Assembly (NCBI GenBank): GCA_032433595.1
Contig: JASWJB010000364.1
Span: 1 to 39,517 of the forward strand
Source of the DNA: Conoideocrella luteorostrata
Lineage: Eukaryota; Ascomycota; Sordariomycetes; Hypocreales; Clavicipitaceae
Direction of reading: 5' to 3'
Length of the DNA stretch: 39,517 bases
Positions 16,630 through 28,416 of the stretch are shown in pieces; the first letter of the stretch is position 1, and each line of letters opens with the position of its first letter. The notes below the pieces were generated by a model. That model did no database searches, was not told the DNA's origin, and saw only the letters and a program-made list of their open reading frames with translations. A program made the translations under genes and the position numbers.

Positions 16630-18898
16630 CCGCGCCAATGTCCGCGCTCCCCTATAACAAGGCCTTGCGGCCAGTGCAAGAGCGCTAAAACATACCTGTA
16701 TTCCAGTGGATACAGGTACAGATAGCATCCCAGACACGAGCTCACCCGGAAACCACTTTCTCCACGCTCCAAAACTGTTGCGGGACATGTGTTGGATGTT
16801 GGTGCAGCGGCGGCGAGAAGGGCTGGAGGGGCTGGAGGGGCGCCACTGCAGCGTTCCTTCCCTCCATGTCGACTCGTCAGTCGTTGTCTTCCCAGGACGG
16901 CTCAGTGGCCGCAGCCAACAAACAACACTACAACTACAGAGTTCGAGTACGGAGTGCAATGCTACATGAGGCTCCTTCTATGGATCTCCTTTCGGTTCCT
17001 GCAGTAAAGAGTCCGCTAGAGGCCGCCACGAGCTGCCCCCAAAAACGCCACCGCAAGCGTATCCTATCCTATCCTTCTCATGCTGGTAATGAGCATTTAT
17101 ACATCCATTTGAACACAGCCGATCACTTCATTCCAGTACTAACACGCATTTATACCTACGTCATAGCACTCACGGCGTTTTTACGGCCAGGAGGACAAGA
17201 AACATACACGCATGCGTAGGATACAGCGCATGCATGCCAAGCAAAGAGCCTGCGCATATAATTACAACGTCAGCCAAGAAAGGAAAATTAGCTTCAACTC
17301 TAAGCACCGTACGCAGGCTCCCGGCCTCAAGAGACCGACCACGCTTCTGACGCGGTAAAAGAGGGAGAAGCGATTGCACCAGGCTTTCGCATAATCGCCC
17401 ATGACGCCGTATTTACTGGCCCCGAAGCGCCTATACCCACCAGATCGCCGCTCAGTGGCTGGGTGACGAACAATCGTGATTTCAGCGAAGATGCAACAAA
17501 ATTCCGGAATGCGAGACGAGGCTAAGTCGTATCTTGATCGATTCATTCATGCTGCATACATGAGAGCTGCTGAATACATTAGCAAGGTCTACCATGAAGT
17601 TCAAGGACCATCATCATGGCGGGACGGACAGTTCCGAGTACGATTCAGAGGCAGATCATATACAGTTAGCAGTGAGCTAGCCAATGTCCTAGTTCAACAG
17701 TAGCAGCAGCAACGTGACTCTGTGTCTGGTTACCTTGATATTCCTCCTCTGGCAAGTTGTAAAACCTGTGCTTGGTTTCCCGGGTGGTGACCATCTCGAT
17801 TATCTCAAAGTCTCTTTTTTGTCGCCGTTATGAGACACACATGTGCCTTGGTACAAGGGTTACTTATGTTTGTCCTCATGTCGCATGCATAGGCAGCGTA
17901 GGCCAGTCCACTTCGTAATCATTTCAGATTGTGTGGATGCGATGGGTCAGGCCGACAGACTCTGGTACCGCAGGCAACCATAGAACTTTGAGGCCGTCAA
18001 ATGCAAAGATAAGCTAGAAGCCGGCTGAGCGGAAAGTGTCAATGGGGAGGTAAGTTGATGGGAGGTTAGGGATGTCCTGCAGCTTCCGTCGAAACCCAAT
18101 CCCTAGTGCCCCTGATGGAGGCACCCAATGACACAGGCTGTGCCAAGTTCTCCACAATTTCGTTGCAAGTGATGCTCAGCGGAATTGGATGGATAAATAT
18201 AAATACCGGATTTCGATAGGGCAATAATGGAAACTTGGGACCTGAGCGGGGGGTGATTGGTTAGCCCTGCGCTTAGCTCCGGTATCCGAGTATCAGGGTT
18301 GCATGAGACAGCTGAGACAGTTTATTTGGGGCATAGCGCAACTGATTCTTGGCGGCGATTACTTACAGACTACGGCCATAAGTTAGTTAGTTACTTGACG
18401 TACATTTCAAGCATTCGATCATATCAACTAATTACAAGAATTACCCCAGCCATACGCTGCTATTCTTACTGGAAATCGGTCAGGGTTCACAACGGATGAG
18501 ACTGGTTCAGAGAATAAGGACAAGGATACCCAAAAAGCTACCGCGATTGGATTGAAGTCGATCTTCTTCTGGTGCAGTCATTGTTCAGGTCAATTGAAAG
18601 GGCCAATCTGCCATGTTCCCGGCTCAACGGACACTGCACCTGGGCTGCGTCTTGTCCCTTCTCTATTGACACGGCCAAACCTGGCGACAGGTTCAGCCAG
18701 ATTTGTAGGAGAGAACGGCATCTCCCGAACTCTGTCTGTATTTAAACTTGACTCTTTTATATATTCGAAATAAACCTGTGGGCTATTATAGAAGCTAACC
18801 TGAGCTTAAAAGTGTTTCGTGCTAAATTTGTCCGCGAGGTCGCGATCGAATTAGCTGGATAGCGTACGACCATAGTAGCCTAGCTGCTAGATTCCTTT
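16630..18898. other. Gene-poor region
   Basis: Only short open frames. One, 17,476-17,703 plus (75 codons, including SYLDRFIHAAYMRAAEYISK), has a protein-like helical composition and an ATG start, but no recognisable family or splice context. I see no tRNA, rRNA or repeat array. A TACGGAGTG motif lies at 16,948. Confidence 0.5.
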
Positions 18899-19253
18899 GT
18901 CACAAGAAGCATTCCACAACGATGCACTCAATATCACCGAAAACACACAACGCGACCGGAATTATTCAACATCGTCGGAAGCGTTCAAATTCAACAGAAT
19001 CGTACGACCGGAAGCATTCAATATCGTCGAAATTGAACGATGCCGAGGAATGCGCCCCGCACGAGGAATTCAACATCACCGGAAACGGACGATATCGACG
19101 ATATCGTCAGAATCAATGGAATGGAATAAATGCACGAGAAGAGGGATATCGTAGAGATAAATAGCAGCCGAATTCCCGTCAATTAGATAGAAATCAAGGA
19201 CATTTTTCCACTGCCTTAGAGACCGACTTCCATAGCTGCTCACTTGTGACATC
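18899..19253. mobile_element. MITE, 355 bp, TGTCACAAG termini, TSD TCCTT
   Basis: The perfect 9-bp inverted ends TGTCACAAG...CTTGTGACA are flanked by the 5-bp duplication TCCTT (18,894-18,898 and 19,254-19,258). The right ~75 bp match the element at 2,305-2,519. The interior has loose repeats of GAAGCATTCAA and ATATCGTCG and no coding capacity. It is inserted in the last codons of the coiled-coil remnant to its right. Confidence 0.88.
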
Positions 19254-19430
19254 CTTACTGGCGTTCGTGCTGGAGCTAGCATTCTGCTGACGTCGCTGCT
19301 GTTCCTGCTGATATTTGCCTTCTAGCTGCTGGCGTTCTTGCTGCGATTGACGCTCTAGCTGCTGACATCGCTAATATTCCTGCTGCACTTGCTCTTCTGG
19401 CTGCCGACGTCGCTGCTGTTCTTACCAGAC
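19254..19430 (-). pseudogene. Gln/Arg/Glu-rich coiled-coil coding remnant
   Basis: The minus strand reads QQLERQSQQERQQLEGKYQQ, EQQRRQQNASSSTNASK. Skipping the MITE and one TCCTT copy, the frame continues ESSS and then stops, which looks like a natural C-terminus. An in-frame TAG interrupts ...QVQQEY*RCQQL near 19,370, again at a Gln-rich site (CAG to TAG). The sequence resembles the Gln-rich tails of some fungal transposases, but no catalytic part is present and I cannot assign a family. Confidence 0.6.
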
Positions 19431-21412
19431 TTACTATTATAGGAGCTGGCTTTCTTGTTGTTATCTTTACAGGAGCTTGCTAGTGGACCATGATTCCGTA
19501 AACTGCTGATGTAGCTGATTTATAGAGAGAACAGCTTGCTTGCATACCCCACACATAGAGCGCTGCTAATCTCAACAATAGAGGCTGGCGCCAGTGTTGC
19601 TCTTGCTGGTTAAGCTTGTCTAGGGGAACTGCAGTAGCCTTAGAAGAGAAGAATTGAAGGGAAAAGAAGAAGCTCAAAAAACTGTCTAATTGCTACCACT
19701 TGTTACGTGCCGGCGTTCATCGAGCGGGGTGCTAGACTCCGCTCATGATTTACTAGAACTGGTGTACGAAAGAAAGTGTCATAAAGCGTAGATATTAACG
19801 GAGTATAACGTAGGAGATAATGATAAGCTCTAATATTAGTTAGTTAGTTAGCTACTGATAGGGCGGAACCTCCATTGCGTTGGGACAGCCTTGTCACGTG
19901 CGTAACCTGTGCCAACTATACTATTTTATGCGCAACAATTATACGGAGTACCGAGTAACTAATCAAGTGACTAACTAGTAGCTTAAGTAATGAGTTAGTA
20001 GGCGCGTCTATGAATACATGGGCATTCAAGCGCCCACGTATCAGTCGCGCATAAAATCATAAATGATTACCTAAACCGCTCGAAGTGGCGCTGCTTAGAC
20101 ACTCGCGACCCAACCCCCGGTTCCCCCTTGTGCCTGTAGGATTTAGTGGTCCGGCAACGGAGCACCTAGCCTAACCCACCCAGTCAAGCCCAGCCAACCC
20201 CTGGCTTCAATTTAGCCCAGCGGCCAAAAAAAGACCACGGTAGTTACGGAGCAGAGAGATAAGATAAGGATAAGTTAAGGTACAGAGTACTCCGTACTCC
20301 CGTAAGAAACGTGCGATTGGCGCCAAGGTGAGGGAGGTGAGAAGCGAAAAATCTGGAGCACATAGCAGCCCATCCGTTGGGCTGGGCCATGTCGTGTCTG
20401 GTGCGGGACTGACGAACATGCAAGGCTTGATGTCTGCCTGTTCCCGCCAGCAAGAGCGAGTTGAGGTCGTCAGGATCAGTCAACTGGTGCTCCGTACACG
20501 GGCCACGTCCCCATTCCCATTTCCATGTCCATGTCCATGTCCAGGCCCATCTCCATCTCCATCTCCCGTGCCACGGTAATCCCCAGTTCTGCCGCCGTGC
20601 CGAAGCCCCAACCTCAGTTCCAAAACCCAAAAGTCCGTCACTCCGCAGCAGAGCCCAGCCAAACCGAGCCCGCAAAGTAAATTCGAGAGGTGCTTCGCAC
20701 GGAGTAGACCTTCCTGGCGCTAAGCCCAAGCCCTTCGCCGCCGGTCACGCGCTTTGCCCACTCTTTGTCTCTCCGACACTTGGCATTCTGGTACCCATTC
20801 GGCTTGCCTTGCTTGGTCGTTTTCTGTCTTGCCCCAGTCTGGCTGGTGCAAACCCTCACATCATTGACGCTATCATCCCAACTCCTCATCGCGGCATCCT
20901 CGCCCAGCCTGCGCCCATCCCGCGCCAATCCTCACGCGACAGTTTCGTCGCCTACAGCGCCTTTTTCCCATCTTGTGTCCCCGCGCCACACTTCCGTTCG
21001 TTTGTTTCTTGCTGTTGATCGCAGCCCGACACCGACCCGAGCCCGAACCCGACCGTTGGTCGCCTGCAGCGGCTTTTGCGTGGCGCGAGCACGCACTTCA
21101 CCGACTGCCAGTCGACATCTGCCCAGCAGTCATCGCGACGACGCCCCTTTCAGCCCCGACTCCATCGCTGTGTCAGGTTACATATTTCGTGCCATCATTG
21201 CGACGCTCTGACGTTGTCTGTACCCATCCTCCGTCAGTTGCACTTGCGCCCCCCTCGCCGGGCGCAACACCAGAAAAACCGTGGCGGCGCTCACCATCTT
21301 GAGCCACGAGACACCCGTGTCCGAACTATCCCTTCAGCAACATCTTGAAATTGCCCCAGACCTGAGTGCCTATAGCCAGATCGCCACGGAGGCGGACTCC
21401 GAGCCGTTGGTG
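19431..21412. other. Non-coding region and PP4R3 promoter/5' UTR
   Basis: No supportable gene; several long open frames in the GC-rich part (20,240-21,280) have low-complexity Pro/Ser/Arg composition and lack homology features. It contains TTAGTTAGTTAGTTAGC-type repeats (~19,840), TACGGAGTA motifs (19,797, 19,942, 20,288) and a hexanucleotide-like CCATGT/CCATCT run at 20,508-20,572. The pyrimidine-rich stretch 20,900-21,400 is typical of a long fungal 5' leader. Confidence 0.5.
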
Positions 21413-24270
21413 ATGGCACAGCAGGTGCCTCATCAGCCGACGGACAAGAAGCGCGTCAAAGTCTACGAACTGCGCGAAAATGATTGGTTTGATCGCGGAA
21501 CCGGCTTCTGCACCGCATCCTTTGTCACCGTATGTACAACCATCTCCTGTCGCCAGAGCTTCATCTATCTGTAGTGAGCGTCATCACTCCACTCCCGCAT
21601 GTACTAACCAATGCTTCGTCCAATGTAGTCGGAGGATGGCCGCAGAGATCCTCGGGTCATCGTAGAGTCCGAGGACCATCCAGAGCGACTGTTGCTGGAG
21701 ACCAAGGTCCAGAAGGAAGATGGATTCCAAAAGCAACAAGGTAAAGCAGATCGGCTTCAATCTTTGTGCCGAAGAAACCATGCTAATTGATTCGTTATTA
21801 GAAACCCTCATTGTATGGCAAGAGCCCGGGAGCGGGGTAGATATGGCTCTCAGCTTCCAGGAAGCCGAAGGCTGCGCTTCTATATGGTTCGATTAGCTCA
21901 AAATTTCCCTTTTTGTTGCTGTTGCCGTAGTTCAAGTTGGCTAATGTGATCTCGATTGCAGGCGGTTCGTCAGCAATGTGCAGCAGACGTTTGCCAACAA
22001 CCTCGGAGGGGACGATGGTCTCTCGGACGACCTGGCCATTGAGGTGCCTACAGCGATTAATCTTCCTGCTGCCGAACTTGGAAACTTGCCCGAAATCGAG
22101 TCGACCATGCGTATTATGAGCTCAAGTGCTAACGGACGCGACACTCTCACCAAATTCATCATGGCTGAAGACTACATTGGCAAATTGATTCCCTTGGTCG
22201 AGATGGCTGAAGATCTGGAGAGCCTACCTGATCTTCACCGACTTTGCAATATCATGAAAACGGTCATTCTTCTCAATGACACAACCATCATCGAGCATGC
22301 TGTGTCTGACAAATGCGTTCTTGGGGTAGTTGGTGCTTTGGAATACGACCCGGACTTCCCCAGTCACAAAGCCAACCACAGGGTCTGGCTTGACCAGCAA
22401 GGCCGATACAAAGAGGTAGTTCGGATCGAGGACGATCAAACACGCGAAAAGATTCATCAGACCTACCGTCTCCAGTACTTGAAGGATGTGGTCCTTGCTC
22501 GGATTCTCGACGACCCCACGTTTTCCGTTCTCAATTCCCTAATATTCTTCAACCAAGTCGACATTCTTCAACATTTGCAGTCCAACACGGGGTTTCTGAG
22601 CGAACTTTTCGGTATATTTTCCAACACTCGCCGTCACGATCAGAAGCAGAAAAAAGAAGCCGTCTTATTCATCCAGCAATGTTGCGCCATCGCGAAGAAC
22701 ATCCAGCCAGCGGCAAGACAGGCACTCTACCACAACCTAATCGCACACGGACTACTCCAAGTTATCCATTTTGGTTTGAAGCACGGGGACGTTGGGGTCA
22801 GGGTCGGCGCTACAGATATATTGGTCTCCATCATTGACCATGATCCGCAAATGATTCGACAGACAACGTATCGTCAGATGCATGAGAACCAACCATCCTT
22901 GGTGGATACACTAATAGAGCTTCTGCTTGTGGAGGTCGACTTGGGCGTAAAGTCGCAAATATCGGAAGCTTTGAAAGTGCTTCTAGACCAGGGAATCCCC
23001 CTTCAAGGAGGACCAGAGTATGCTCGCATGAATGGCGGCGACTACCCTGGCCGACCGCGGCCCCTGCCCGCAGCGGCAGACCCGCAGCAAGAGCTCTTTC
23101 TAACGAGGTTTTACGAACGGTCTGCACTGAAACTGTTCCAGCCGTTACTGGAGCTTGATGATTGCATTGCTTTGGATTTGGAGGTACAACGAGCTTCAAT
23201 GTTTACCTATCTCGTCGAGATCTTGTCTTTTTTCATTCGCCAGCATCATCGATTCAGCAGGTATTTTGTCATGAGCAACAATGTCATCCAGCGAGTCTCT
23301 CATCTGCTCAAGAGCCCTGAGAAGTATTTGCGCCTAGGTGAGTTATTGATGTGTGGCACACACGCGAGCAAATCTGGCTAACGAACGTATCTTGGCAGTT
23401 GCTATTCGATTTTTTCGGGGCCTAATTGGCATGCAGGAGGAGTTTTACATCAAACAGATCGCAGAGACGCAGGCTTTGAGCCCAGCCCTCGAGGTCCTCA
23501 TCGAAACCATGCCAAGGGACAACTTGCTCAGCTCTGCGTGCCTTGAGCTGTTTGAATTTATCAAAAAGGAGCAGATCAAAGACCTCGTGAAGTATTTAGT
23601 CGCAAGCCACAGAGAAAGCTTGGCCAGTCTGAGCTACATCGGAACTTTCCGGGATTTCATTTTGCGGTATGACCATACGCAAGGCTATACTGTCAACATG
23701 GACTATTTCTTGGAAGCCGACGACGACGCCACTCGCAGGCCGCCGCCGAACACCCGACCGATGGAGCATATTACCGTAGATCCAGCCGAAGAAGAATACT
23801 GGAATACCTCGGACCCCGAAGACGAGGACGAGCAACACCACCCCGAATTGCCCGGCAAGATTCTGCCTAGCAACGGACCTCTGACTCCATCCAAGCCTTT
23901 GGTTGATTATCCGTCTGACGAAGAAAGCGACGAGTTCGCCAACCCAGAAGGCGACGCCGCTGCTAGTAATAAAAGCGCATCTGATGGAAAGGCTACACCT
24001 CAAGGCTCCGGATTGCCGATTGTCGCCCCGCCGTCGGAGCGTCTATCCGAGAAGCGCCGGCGCGAAGAAGACGAAGAAGACGAGCTTGGCAAGCTGATGC
24101 AGAATAAACGCCGAAATAGTAGTTCCTCTGAGTCAAATGCGACTGCTGGTCCTCGCATGACACAGAAACGAAAGTCGTTAGGCAGCGGTTCCGGTAATGG
24201 AAAGATCGCCATCAGTCTATCAACAGCAGTCAGAACAGGGGGCGGAGCACGGTCAGATGAAGAGTCATGA
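21413..24270 (+). CDS. PSY2: PP4 regulatory subunit 3 (PP4R3/SMEK/Psy2)
   Basis: This is the targeting subunit of protein phosphatase 4, which directs dephosphorylation of DNA-damage and cell-cycle substrates. Exons are 21,413-21,529; 21,629-21,740; 21,802-21,886; 21,962-23,337 and 23,399-24,270; all phases close to give 853 residues. The N-terminus (KKRVKVYELRENDWFDRGTG) starts the PH/EVH1-like substrate-binding domain (~13-115). The SMK-1 domain follows (SSANGRDTLTKFIMAEDYIG, YLKDVVLARILDDPTFSVLN), then armadillo-type helices (LFQPLLELDDCIALDLEVQR, AIRFFRGLIGMQEEFYIKQI). The last ~170 residues are acidic and disordered, with a basic patch EKRRREEDEEDELGKLMQNK likely used for nuclear import. 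I chose the ATG at 21,413 because upstream in-frame codons lack an ATG and homologues start just before the KKRVKVYEL block. It is convergent with AFG2. Confidence 0.96.
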
Positions 24271-25292
24271 GAATCTTTTTTTTTGTTCTCCTTATTCTCC
24301 TTAAATGGGCGACGGCGTACAGGAATTGTTCATTCACTCTGTCCGCCTACCAGAGAGAGAGGGAGCCGGTATCATCACGCTCGGGAATGATGGGCATTGC
24401 CAATCCACGGACGACGGCACTCGGCGTTAAACTTTTTCCCGGATTTTTTTCTTTTCTTTTTTCTGCGTCCATGTCAGAAGTCACTGGAGGCGGAGGAAGG
24501 GCTTATCCGCGAGAGTTTTTATATGATTTGTGTTTTTTTTTTTTCGGGATGGAAGGAAAGGGGGGTTATTGCTACAAAAGAAGCGAGCCGCAGATGAAGG
24601 GGGGTGGGATTGCATTACCCAGAGATGAAGTCTAGATTGAGGCGGCTTGCTATGAAGTTAGAAGTGTTCAAAGTGGTCCTGTGCAGAATGTTGTTGGGTG
24701 TCCCATGTTGTGGTTTCTCTTTTTTTCTTTTTAATCTTTTTGTTACCTCCCATTATAAACCACGACCAGAGAATTTTCGAGGACAGGGGGCGGAGAGGGG
24801 GGGGGGGGGGAGTTAGGCGGAGGACGACTGTGGAAGGGCCATCTTATGAAAGAAAGCCACAGTAGCGATATAGCAGAGGGACAAAGAGGAACCATGGACG
24901 AGCCTTGAGGGAGCTCGTAGTGTATCATATGCAAGGTGCAAGGAAGGGCGGACTTGCTGCCACTGGGGGGCGCAGTGAGCAATATGCTTAGGGAATGCCG
25001 ACCCTTTGCATGGCTACGAGTTAACGGACTTACATTGGTTATGATCAAACAGGATGGTGTGTGCCTCATGCAAAAGTGACGTGTTTGTCTGGTGACTTGC
25101 TTGGACTTGGATAATGATGTAGGGTAACAAACATCATCGTAAAAGTTTTACGGACAAGTGATAGTTGTAATCCAAATCCACGTGGGAGTAGTAGTGGTTC
25201 ATCGTGTTAAAAAAAAAGTAAACAAACATAAACCCAAACAAACCTCTATAGTCCGGTCATCCATCCGTCCATCCATCCGTCCATCCATCCAT
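24271..25292. other. Convergent intergenic region / 3' UTRs
   Basis: Homopolymer-rich sequence between two convergent genes, including a T run at 24,531-24,544 and a G run near 24,797-24,811. A (CCATCCGT)/(CCATC) microsatellite lies at ~25,258-25,292, directly downstream of the AFG2 stop. No gene seen. Confidence 0.7.
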
Positions 25293-27826
25293 CTACTTTG
25301 GTCTAAACTTTTTCGCCCAATCTTCATAAGCCTCTATCATTTCTTCCGTGATATTTTGCGGCGTCCTCGCTATAGCAGCCTCCAAGTCTGCCATGCCTAT
25401 TTCCAACTTTGCCGTACCTGTCTCGTCGTCATCATACCTATCTAGCACTGCCAACCCAGCCTCATTACAAATAGCCTTAATCTCTGCACCGGAATACCTA
25501 TCAGCCTTCCTCGCCACCTCCTTGACATCCACATCCTCCGCCACAGCCAGCCCCTTCAAGTGTACCCTGAAAACCGCCTCTCTGGCGGCCTGGTCTGGCG
25601 GCCCCACGTACAGGACCTGGTCGAACCGGCCGGGCCTCATGAGGGCCGGATCCATCGCCTCGGGACGGTTCGTGGCAGCGAGGACCAACACCCCCGTCAG
25701 GGATTCAAAGCCGTCCATCTCGGTGAGCAGCGTGGTGAGCATGTTGACGGCGCCTGTGGAGCGCGACCCGGACGACGATCCGGACCCCGGCCCCCGCTGT
25801 CCGCCGATGGAGTCGATCTCGTCGAAGAATATGATGGAGGGGGATGCGGCTCGCGCTCTCTCGAAGAGGGTGCGGACGGCGCGCTCGGACTCGCCCACAT
25901 ACATGTTGAGCAGCTCGGCGCCCTTGACGGCGAAGAAGTTGAAGCCGGATTCGGTGGCCATCGCTTGGGCGGAGAGGGTTTTGGAGCAGCCGGGGGGGCC
26001 GTACAAGAGGAGGCCCTTGGGGGGGTTGCGGAGGACGTGGCGGCTTGAAGGGTTGGTGTTCTGTTGTCGGGAGTTAGCTCTTCGTTTCTGTTGAGTAGAT
26101 AGGAGGAAAGGGAGGGAGGGAGAAAAGGAAGGGAGGAAGGGACGGCGAACTTTTTGGTCATGGTGAAAGGAAGCAACCGTGTGCTTAAATAAAACATGGG
26201 ACTTCCACGAACCTTGGTGTTTTTGATCATCCGCGACAAGACCTTCTTCAGACTCTCCTGCCCACCTACATCCTGCCAGTGAATAGTTGGCGGCTTTAAA
26301 TTGATATCATGCATAGCCGTAGGTCTTGTTGTCCTCAACGCCTGCTCCATATCCTCCTTGGACAGGAACTGCGGACCTGCCGTGTTTAAATCAACACCAC
26401 TCTCATCAAGTCGGTTCCCAAGAATCTTCTTTGCATTCAGGACTAAGTTCGCCAAATCATCCCCGTTGTAAGCATGTGTCTTTTGCGACATGCTCGCTAG
26501 GCACTCCTTCTTCTCGTCTGGACGGATAGGCGGGTCGAAGAATTCCAAGATTTCCAACCTTTCACTGGCTCTCGGGATAGGGAGGGCAGTATTCTCGCGG
26601 AAACGAGACCGTTTTTGCAGCTTGGCAGGCACGTCGGTCATGTAGTCCTGACACGTGGCTATGACGACAACTCTGGGCAACGCGCTGTTTGCTTTCGCTT
26701 CTGCGGATAGGGCGTCTAGTTCTTCCGCGATGGCCTCGATCACGGCCTCTCGGTTTGTGCGGTCTTTGGATATGAGTTCCTCGAGGCTGTCTATGAGAAC
26801 CATGCACGGCTGGAGCGCATATGCCTGCTTGAAGGTCTCGCGAACGGTGGAGAGTTTGTCAGAGGGCTTTATCCAGAATGGTCTGCCCCATTTGCAGTCT
26901 GCGAGGCGCTGCAGTATGAAGGTCTTGCCTGTTCCGTGTCCGCCGTGGAGGATGTAGCCGCATGATTCGCGCTCGTCCTTGACCCAGAACGGGCGGGTGA
27001 AGCCCTTGAGGAACCTGTTGATTGCGCCGACTTGCGACGTAAGGCCCGGTACGCCTGTGACGACTAGGTCGCCGCCGGTGAAGGCCTCGGCTTCAGCTGC
27101 AGCGGCGTCTTGCTCATCCTCGTTTACGATACGGATGGCCGTGGAGGAGATTTTGAATTTGGCAATGTTATTGCTGTGGGAATTGACGGAGATGACTTTG
27201 AAGCTTCGGCGTAGCTTGTTAATAATGACCCCGTCAAAGACCATTCCTGGAAATACCAGCTCCGCACGTTCTACGCAGTCTCTCGCGTTAGTCGTAACGT
27301 TGAACATCCCAAATCGCACCCCCCTCTTTGATCAGTACCAAAAAGATGTATGTACCAGACTAACACAGCGGAATGGAGAAAAAACAAACTCACTTATTGA
27401 CAAACTCAGTGCAAACTCCCAACAGGCGGGATGCTTCGCAACTTCGCTCTCAGTCCCCGGCTCGTCAGTCAAATCATGCACAACCACCTCCTCCGCATCA
27501 GGCATGCTCTCCAGCAACGATATCCTCGTCTGATCACCGATTTTGAACCCCGTGGCCTCCTGAAACGCCCTTGTCATCACAACAACGTTCGGGCTGAGGT
27601 TCTTCTCCGGCATTACCCACAGCGAAGCCTCTCTCCTCAGCAAACCATGCTGGGCGTCGTCCTCCAGCTTTTCGACAACACAGGGTCTACCATTCTCCAG
27701 GCTGTTGGTGAGCGCAATGATGGAGTCTTTGCTGACGTAAATGCGTGCTGCGCCGAGGAGGGTCGCCTTTTCGAGAGCCGGATTGGCGAGGGGACGCACT
27801 TTGGCATCGATGCTTTTTTTTACCAT
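25293..27826 (-). CDS. AFG2: AAA+ ATPase AFG2/DRG1
   Basis: A double-ring AAA ATPase that releases Rlp24 from pre-60S ribosomal particles in the cytoplasm. Exons (minus) are 27,826-27,394; 27,270-26,213 and 26,060-25,293, giving 752 residues. Intron 1 uses GTGAGT, a GACTAACG branch site and GCGTAG. The protein has an N-domain, then D1 with Walker A HGGHGTGKTF, then D2 with GPPGCSKT, the Cys-Ser variant typical of Afg2/SPATA5. D2 also has Walker B IIFFDEID, AATNRPEAMDP and an arginine-finger region MRPGRFDQ. D1's Walker B region reads MVLIDSLEEL, with Ser where the catalytic Glu normally is, so D1 may bind but not hydrolyse ATP. A Gly/Ser-rich insertion (GPGSGSSSGSRS) lies in D2. It is convergent with PP4R3 and divergent from the next gene. 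Confidence 0.95.
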
Positions 27827-28416
27827 TATGCTTAAGGTCAGGTGGATGGGTGGGTTATCTCATGAGGCGGGAGGGGGAGGGGGAAGGGGAAGGGGGCAAG
27901 GAAGGCGTATACATGGATGAAGAGGAGAGTGGAAAGATCCAGAGTGTGGATGATAGTCTGTCTTAATTTGGAGGAAGAGCGTGATGGGGAGAGTTTGGAG
28001 ATAACTAGTGAGTGGATGGAGGTTGAAAATTCATACGAGTGCGAGTCTTGGGGACCACTCTCGAGAAAGGTGCGGCAGGACAATACCATGTAATTTGACT
28101 ACCAAGCTCCTGTCTCCCTCTCCAAATTACATCGGATTATAGCTATTTGATTCCCATTAAATATGACTCGCTTGCCAGAGTTTTTCATCAACCCGCATTT
28201 ATGATGATACTATTTGATGAGATGGTAGTTCGTGGTGGGGCCCAAGCAAGCATGTCAGAGGAAAAAGAAAATGACGTCCTCAGGAACCAGGGTCCAGCTC
28301 CAGACTATTCCGCACATGCAGCAACACCACCGACAGCTCCATGCTGTCTATCTATATCAACCACGTCTCCAACGCTTCAAACCGCTCTTGCAACGCCAAT
28401 CAATATTTCCCTCTAG
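27827..28416. promoter_or_regulatory. Bidirectional promoter region
   Basis: 590 bp between the divergent starts of AFG2 (27,826, minus) and the gene at 28,417 (plus). It contains a purine-rich GGGAGG/GGGGAAGGGG run at 27,868-27,900. No additional gene is supported. Confidence 0.5.

Noticed and set aside
20461..21211. Overlapping 148-185 codon ORFs upstream of PP4R3
   Set aside because: Low-complexity Pro/Ser/Arg composition over a GC-rich leader, with no domains. Best read as 5' UTR/promoter.
25348..26094. Plus-strand ORFs opposite AFG2
   Set aside because: Mirror frames of the strongly conserved AAA D2 domain.
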